Assembly: GCA_036500765.1 (NCBI GenBank)
Contig: DASYBM010000004.1
Coordinates: forward strand, 620,001-684,000
DNA from: Candidatus Sulfotelmatobacter sp.
GTDB lineage: Bacteria > Acidobacteriota > Terriglobia > Terriglobales > Acidobacteriaceae
Direction of reading: 5' to 3'
DNA length: 64,000 bases
The notes under the pieces: model-generated
Told to the model about the DNA's origin: nothing
Seen by the model: the letters and a program-made list of their open reading frames with translations, nothing else
Database searches by the model: none
Position numbers and translations under genes: made by a program
Part shown: positions 60,456 through 64,000 of the stretch, in pieces
How positions within the stretch are numbered: the stretch's first letter is position 1
Layout of the letters: every line of letters starts with the position of its first letter

Positions 60456-61703
60456 ATGCATAAGAGTTGGCTGATGTGTGTTTTGCTGGGTACGTTGGCC
60501 TGGGGACAAGCCGCCCCGAGCGCGCCGACCAGCGCACCGTCGAACCCGCCGATGAAAATGGGCAATCCGATGGCGCCAGGAGCCGCGGCGCAGAACGCGG
60601 GGCCCGATACCTCGGCCTCGGTTCCGGAAAATGCCGCGGTGATCACGGTGATCGGCGTGTGTCCGCCACAACCCAAGCCCGCAGCCGCCAAGGGCACTGC
60701 CGCAAAGCCAGTAGTCAAGGCAAAGACCGCTGAAGCCGATTGCAAAACGGTCATCACCAAGGCCCAGTTTGAAGAACTGGCCAAGGCCTTGATTCCCAAT
60801 GTGACGCCCCAGACGAAAAAGCAACTGGCGGGCGTCCTGCCCCGCTTCATTGGGATGTCCGGCGAAGCGAAGAAAGAAGGCCTGGAAAAAACCAAACAGT
60901 TTGATGAGACCGTTAAGTTCGCCAAGATGCAAATCCTGACCAGCGAACTACAACGCAAGATCCAGGAAGACGCGGCCAAGATTCCTCCCGAGGATATCGA
61001 GAAGTATTACAACGAACACGCCGAAACCTTCGAGCAATTTAACCTGGACCGGCTCTATGTTCCGCGCAATAAACAGCCGGAGGCGGAAGCCAACGAGGAG
61101 CAGAAAGACGAAAAGCTAAGCGACGACGAGAAGAGGGTCAAAGAAGCCGCCGAAAAAACCAAGTCCGACCAAGGCGAACAGGACATGACCAAACTCGCCG
61201 AGAGCTTGCAGGCCCGCGCCGCGGCGGGAGAGGACTTCGCCAAGCTTCAGAAAGAGGCCTACGAAGCGGCAGGAATGAAAATGGAATCACCGTCGGTGAA
61301 TCTGCCCAATGTGCGCCGCACCGGCCTGCCCCCGGCACATGCAGCGGTGTTCGACTTGAAGACGGCTGAAGTATCGCAAGTCATCAGCGATTCCGGCGGA
61401 CACTATGTCTACAAATTGGTTAGCACGACTCATATCCCACTCGATCAGGCGACCAATGAAATCCACAGCAAATTGCAAAACGATCGCACGCGCGAAATGA
61501 TGGACAAAGTCACCAACTCGTTCAAGGTGGAAACGAATGACGCCTACTTCCCAGGCGGAGTAGGGACGGCACCGCCTCCGCGCATGCCGCGGCCGCGTCC
61601 TGTGCCGTCCGGACCGACCGCACCGCCGCAAGCCGCTCCTTCGCAAACGGCTCCTCCGCAAACCCAGCCTCCGGCGCAACCGCCGGCGGCAAAACCGAAC
61701 TGA
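60456..61703 (+). CDS. Periplasmic PpiC/SurA-like peptidyl-prolyl isomerase
   Basis: 415 aa from the ATG at 60456 with GGAGGGAA upstream; a longer frame adds 101 residues without a signal. The signal peptide HKSWLMCVLLGTLAWGQ is followed by Ala/Pro linkers. A chaperone core spans about 100-220 (FEELAKALIPNVTPQTKKQL, KMQILTSELQRKIQEDAAKI), with a charged coil (EANEEQKDEKLSDDEKRVKE). A PPIC-like domain runs about 250-350 (SVNLPNVRRTGLPPAHAAVF, VSQVISDSGGHYVYKLVSTT). The Pro/Gln tail (about 365-415) is low complexity. It folds or delivers outer-membrane proteins. The next gene overlaps it by one base. Confidence 0.85.
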   Translation: MHKSWLMCVLLGTLAWGQAAPSAPTSAPSNPPMKMGNPMAPGAAAQNAGPDTSASVPENAAVITVIGVCPPQPKPAAAKGTAAKPVVKAKTAEADCKTVITKAQFEELAKALIPNVTPQTKKQLAGVLPRFIGMSGEAKKEGLEKTKQFDETVKFAKMQILTSELQRKIQEDAAKIPPEDIEKYYNEHAETFEQFNLDRLYVPRNKQPEAEANEEQKDEKLSDDEKRVKEAAEKTKSDQGEQDMTKLAESLQARAAAGEDFAKLQKEAYEAAGMKMESPSVNLPNVRRTGLPPAHAAVFDLKTAEVSQVISDSGGHYVYKLVSTTHIPLDQATNEIHSKLQNDRTREMMDKVTNSFKVETNDAYFPGGVGTAPPPRMPRPRPVPSGPTAPPQAAPSQTAPPQTQPPAQPPAAKPN

Positions 61704-62767
61704 TGCCCAAACCTGTCGTCGTAGTAACCGGTGTGTCGGGCAATCTGGGCTCCAGGCTACTGCCGCTGCTGGGAAGTTATTCGGTGATTGGGGTGGACCT
61801 GATTCCACCCCAAACCGACACCGAGATGCAGTTCGAGAGCCTGGACCTGGGTCAGGAATCGTCTACTCGCATTTTGTATGAATTGCTGCGCGACACACAT
61901 GCCTACGCGGTGGTTCATCTCGCATTCGTGATCGATCCTGTCCGCACCGGCGTGCTCGATGTCGAACGTATGTGGCAGATCAACGTTGCGGGTACGGCGC
62001 GTGTGATGGAAGCCATCACCGAAGCCAATCGCAGTACCGACGATGGCGTTAAGCAGTTCCTCTTTGCAAGCAGCGTGTCCGCTTATGGATCCGATCTGCC
62101 TGCCCCTGTTACCGAGGAGTCGGCGCTCGGCGCGCATACTCTGCCGTACGCAATTCACAAGAGGCAATCCGATGAGGTTGTGCAGACACGCTCCCACGCG
62201 CTGCGCGGCTGTAGCGCCTATATTTTGCGGCCCCACATTTTTGCCGGGGCCAGCGTCGAGAATTATCTGATGGGAGCGTTCCGGGGCACTCCCAACGGCA
62301 AAGGCCTCCGTGCCGAGAAAATGCGCGGCGAGGGCAAACGCCTGTCCTGCATGCTTCCGCGCGGTCAGCAGTATCTCGATAACAAGATTCAATTCATTCA
62401 TATCGACGACATGGCGCGGCTCATCCAGCACATCCTGCAGCGCGAACCGGAAATGCAACGCCTGACCGTGCTCAACGTGGCCGGCCGCGGCGATCCACTC
62501 ACCTTCGGCCAATGCGTCGAGATGGCGCAGGCTAAACTTGTGCGCGTGCCCGGCCGGTGGGCGATGCAGCAGGTGCTGCAATTCCTATGGAAAAATAAAA
62601 TTTCCGCCATTCCCCCCGAAGCAGTTCCCTATATGACCAGCGAGTACATTATGAACACGGATCGCCTCCGCCGCTTCCTCGGTCCGGAATACGAGCACGT
62701 GATTCGCTACACCATCGCCGATGCATTCGCGGATTCCTTTCGCCGCGACGCGGCCGCCACGACCTGA
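61703..62767 (+). CDS. NAD-dependent epimerase/dehydratase family protein
   Basis: 354 aa. The dinucleotide motif VVVTGVSGNLGSRLLPLLG (5-23) is followed by YAVVHLAFVIDPVRTGVLDV and the active-site FLFASSVSAYGSDLP with a YAIHKRQSDEVVQ (Y-x3-K) motif. The substrate sugar or lipid is not clear. The start overlaps the PpiC-like gene stop in a TGATG junction. A role in lipid or envelope modification fits the surroundings. Confidence 0.88.
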   Translation: MPKPVVVVTGVSGNLGSRLLPLLGSYSVIGVDLIPPQTDTEMQFESLDLGQESSTRILYELLRDTHAYAVVHLAFVIDPVRTGVLDVERMWQINVAGTARVMEAITEANRSTDDGVKQFLFASSVSAYGSDLPAPVTEESALGAHTLPYAIHKRQSDEVVQTRSHALRGCSAYILRPHIFAGASVENYLMGAFRGTPNGKGLRAEKMRGEGKRLSCMLPRGQQYLDNKIQFIHIDDMARLIQHILQREPEMQRLTVLNVAGRGDPLTFGQCVEMAQAKLVRVPGRWAMQQVLQFLWKNKISAIPPEAVPYMTSEYIMNTDRLRRFLGPEYEHVIRYTIADAFADSFRRDAAATT

Positions 62768-62885
62768 TTCGAGTTCTCTCTTCGTCTGGCGAGCAGAGCA
62801 TCCCTGATAACCCGAGTTGCGCGGTTTATACCCGCAACTATTTGCCGCCGGCGAGGGAATAAATTAGCGTGGGACAGGTTTACCT

Positions 62886-63428
62886 ATGAAGGTGCCGAAC
62901 CAGCCCGTATCTGCCGCGAGCTTTGAAGAACTGGCCATGCCCTTATTCGACCAGCTCTACAATTTCGCGCGCTGGCTCGCCCAGGACACCGCAGAGGCCG
63001 AAGATCTGGTGCAGGAAACCTATGCCAAGGCGTTACGAGGATTCTCCTCATTTCAAGCCGGCACAAACTTCCGCGCCTGGATGTATCGAATTCTGCGAAA
63101 TTCGTTTCTGACTTCACGAACTGGGCTGAAGACGACGATCGCGCTCGGCGAGGAAATCGACGAAAGTCTCTTGCCTGCCGAGACAAATACACCGGAGAGC
63201 ATCTTGCTCGGTCAAGCTGATTGCGAAATGATGCAGCGGGCGCTGACCGATCTGCCAATTCCCTTCCGCGAGATTCTGCTGCTGTGTGAGGTGGAGGAAA
63301 TGTCGTATCACGAGATTGCGGAAACGCTGGCTGTTCCCGTCGGCACCGTGATGTCGCGCCTGTCCCGGGCACGGAAGGCACTGCGCGATTTGTTGCGGAC
63401 CAGGATCGAAGGAGGACGTCATGCCTGA
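62886..63428 (+). CDS. ECF-type RNA polymerase sigma factor
   Basis: 180 aa. Sigma region 2 (about 20-85): FARWLAQDTAEAEDLVQETY, FRAWMYRILRNSFLTSR. Region 4 (about 115-170): LPIPFREILLLCEVEEMSYH, EIAETLAVPVGTVMSRLSRA. The missing regions 1 and 3 make it ECF. The following gene overlaps by 8 bases and encodes an anti-sigma factor, so the two form a signal-responsive pair. The target regulon is not visible. Confidence 0.93.
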   Translation: MKVPNQPVSAASFEELAMPLFDQLYNFARWLAQDTAEAEDLVQETYAKALRGFSSFQAGTNFRAWMYRILRNSFLTSRTGLKTTIALGEEIDESLLPAETNTPESILLGQADCEMMQRALTDLPIPFREILLLCEVEEMSYHEIAETLAVPVGTVMSRLSRARKALRDLLRTRIEGGRHA

Positions 63429-64000
63429 TGAACACGGACCCTGTGAGCAATGGCGCGAAAAGCGGGATGCCTACGTTGACGGCGAACTCGACTCGGCTGA
63501 CGCTGCTGGGCTGGCAGCGCATATAAGGGTATGCGCAAGATGCGCCAATGACGTGCTGGAACGCGTGCAGATGAAGCGGTCCGTTCAATTGGCTGGGAAG
63601 CGCTTCGCCCCGAGCGCGGAATTCCGGAATCGAATTTCGAAAAATGTCGCCGTGAGACCGGCCCGGAAAAGCGCGTGGCTCTCGATCGTCGCTGTGCCGG
63701 CGCTCTCGGTGATCATTCTCTCGGCCGGAGTGAATCTTTATGCGCGGAAGCAAAGCGAACATCGGCAGCTTGTGTATAGCGAACTCGCCGACCTGCATGT
63801 CGCCGCTCTGGCCGGCGCGTCGCCGGTTGACGTCGTTTCCAGCGACCGCCACACGGTAAAGCCGTGGTTTCAGGGAAGGATTCCTTTCACCTTCAATTTG
63901 CCGGAGTTGCAGGGATCGGAGTTCACGTTGCTCGGAGGGCGCGTGACGTATCTTGCCCAGACTCCGGGCGCGCATTTGATTTATCAGCTGCGCAAGCATG
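63421..64000 (+). CDS. Anti-sigma factor (zf-HC2 family), cut by window end
   Basis: It starts at the ATG at 63421 inside the sigma gene and stays open to the window end (193 codons). It begins MPDEHGPCEQWREKRDAYVD, then LAAHIRVCARCANDVLERVQ, the HxxxCxxC zinc anti-sigma domain. A transmembrane segment follows (WLSIVAVPALSVIILSAGVN). The periplasmic part runs from about 105 on (SSDRHTVKPWFQGRIPF, LPELQGSEFTLLGGRVT). The coupled position shows it is the partner of the ECF factor. The C-terminus is outside the window. Confidence 0.9.
   Translation, partial: MPDEHGPCEQWREKRDAYVDGELDSADAAGLAAHIRVCARCANDVLERVQMKRSVQLAGKRFAPSAEFRNRISKNVAVRPARKSAWLSIVAVPALSVIILSAGVNLYARKQSEHRQLVYSELADLHVAALAGASPVDVVSSDRHTVKPWFQGRIPFTFNLPELQGSEFTLLGGRVTYLAQTPGAHLIYQLRKH

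Overview
The window is a stretch of bacterial chromosome with high coding density and moderately high GC. Its gene content suggests a soil Acidobacteriota (Terriglobia-like): a hydroxysqualene-type hopanoid pathway, HpnJ, many large secreted repeat proteins (FG-GAP, HAF, choice-of-anchor-D, beta-propeller), outer-membrane genes (lpxD, exbB/tonB) and numerous short palindromic intergenic repeats. The taxonomy is an inference from gene content, not a database result. No rRNA, CRISPR array, transposase or prophage was seen. No tRNA was recognised by eye.

Layout. 1-3352 (minus): ExbB/ExbD-type motor proteins, a small secreted protein, hpnG and hpnA. 3607-5847 (plus): a translationally coupled pair of secreted proteins, the second a zinc metalloprotease broken by a frameshift. 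5934-9285 (minus): ispH, an 84-aa heptad-repeat protein and squalene-hopene cyclase, probably one operon. 9513-10136: a VapBC-like toxin-antitoxin pair whose toxin lacks an expected acidic residue. 10315-15370: beta-propeller protein, TonB-like protein, recN and a VOC protein. 15579-22487 (plus): two zinc alcohol dehydrogenases directly followed by hpnC, hpnD, a small secreted protein, hpnE and a DoxX protein. 22582-24510: two unrecognised proteins. 24528-26976 (minus): hpnJ and two half-size DMT permeases. 27310-36542: mostly secreted or surface proteins, plus a CCA-adding/poly(A) polymerase-family enzyme and a small conserved protein.

36712-46356 is an envelope block: lpxD, plsC, an M61 peptidase, mpl, LD-carboxypeptidase, dapF, mgtC and a membrane glycosyltransferase. 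ldcA, mpl and dapF together describe murein-peptide recycling. 46453-64000 is housekeeping and mixed: PfkB kinase, MTA phosphorylase, a retropepsin-like PDZ protein, a gluzincin-like peptidase, a leuB-type dehydrogenase, ygfZ, a DUF1844-like protein, an MBL hydrolase, ribF, a PstS-like protein, a DMT permease, a glutaredoxin-like protein, OsmC, a cation diffusion facilitator, a SurA/PpiC-like chaperone, an NAD epimerase, and an ECF sigma factor with its anti-sigma factor cut by the window end.

How it works together. IspH supplies isoprenoid precursor; HpnC, HpnD and HpnE make squalene through hydroxysqualene; Shc cyclises it to hopene; HpnG, HpnA and HpnJ act on the extended side chain. hpnH, hpnI and hpnK are not in the window. 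The paired dehydrogenases ahead of hpnC and the paired small permeases behind hpnJ are the best candidates for undescribed hopanoid functions. A separate theme is a set of intergenic arrays with a 7-bp period, several arranged as inverted pairs, and several families of short palindromes, two of which lie in frame inside coding sequences.
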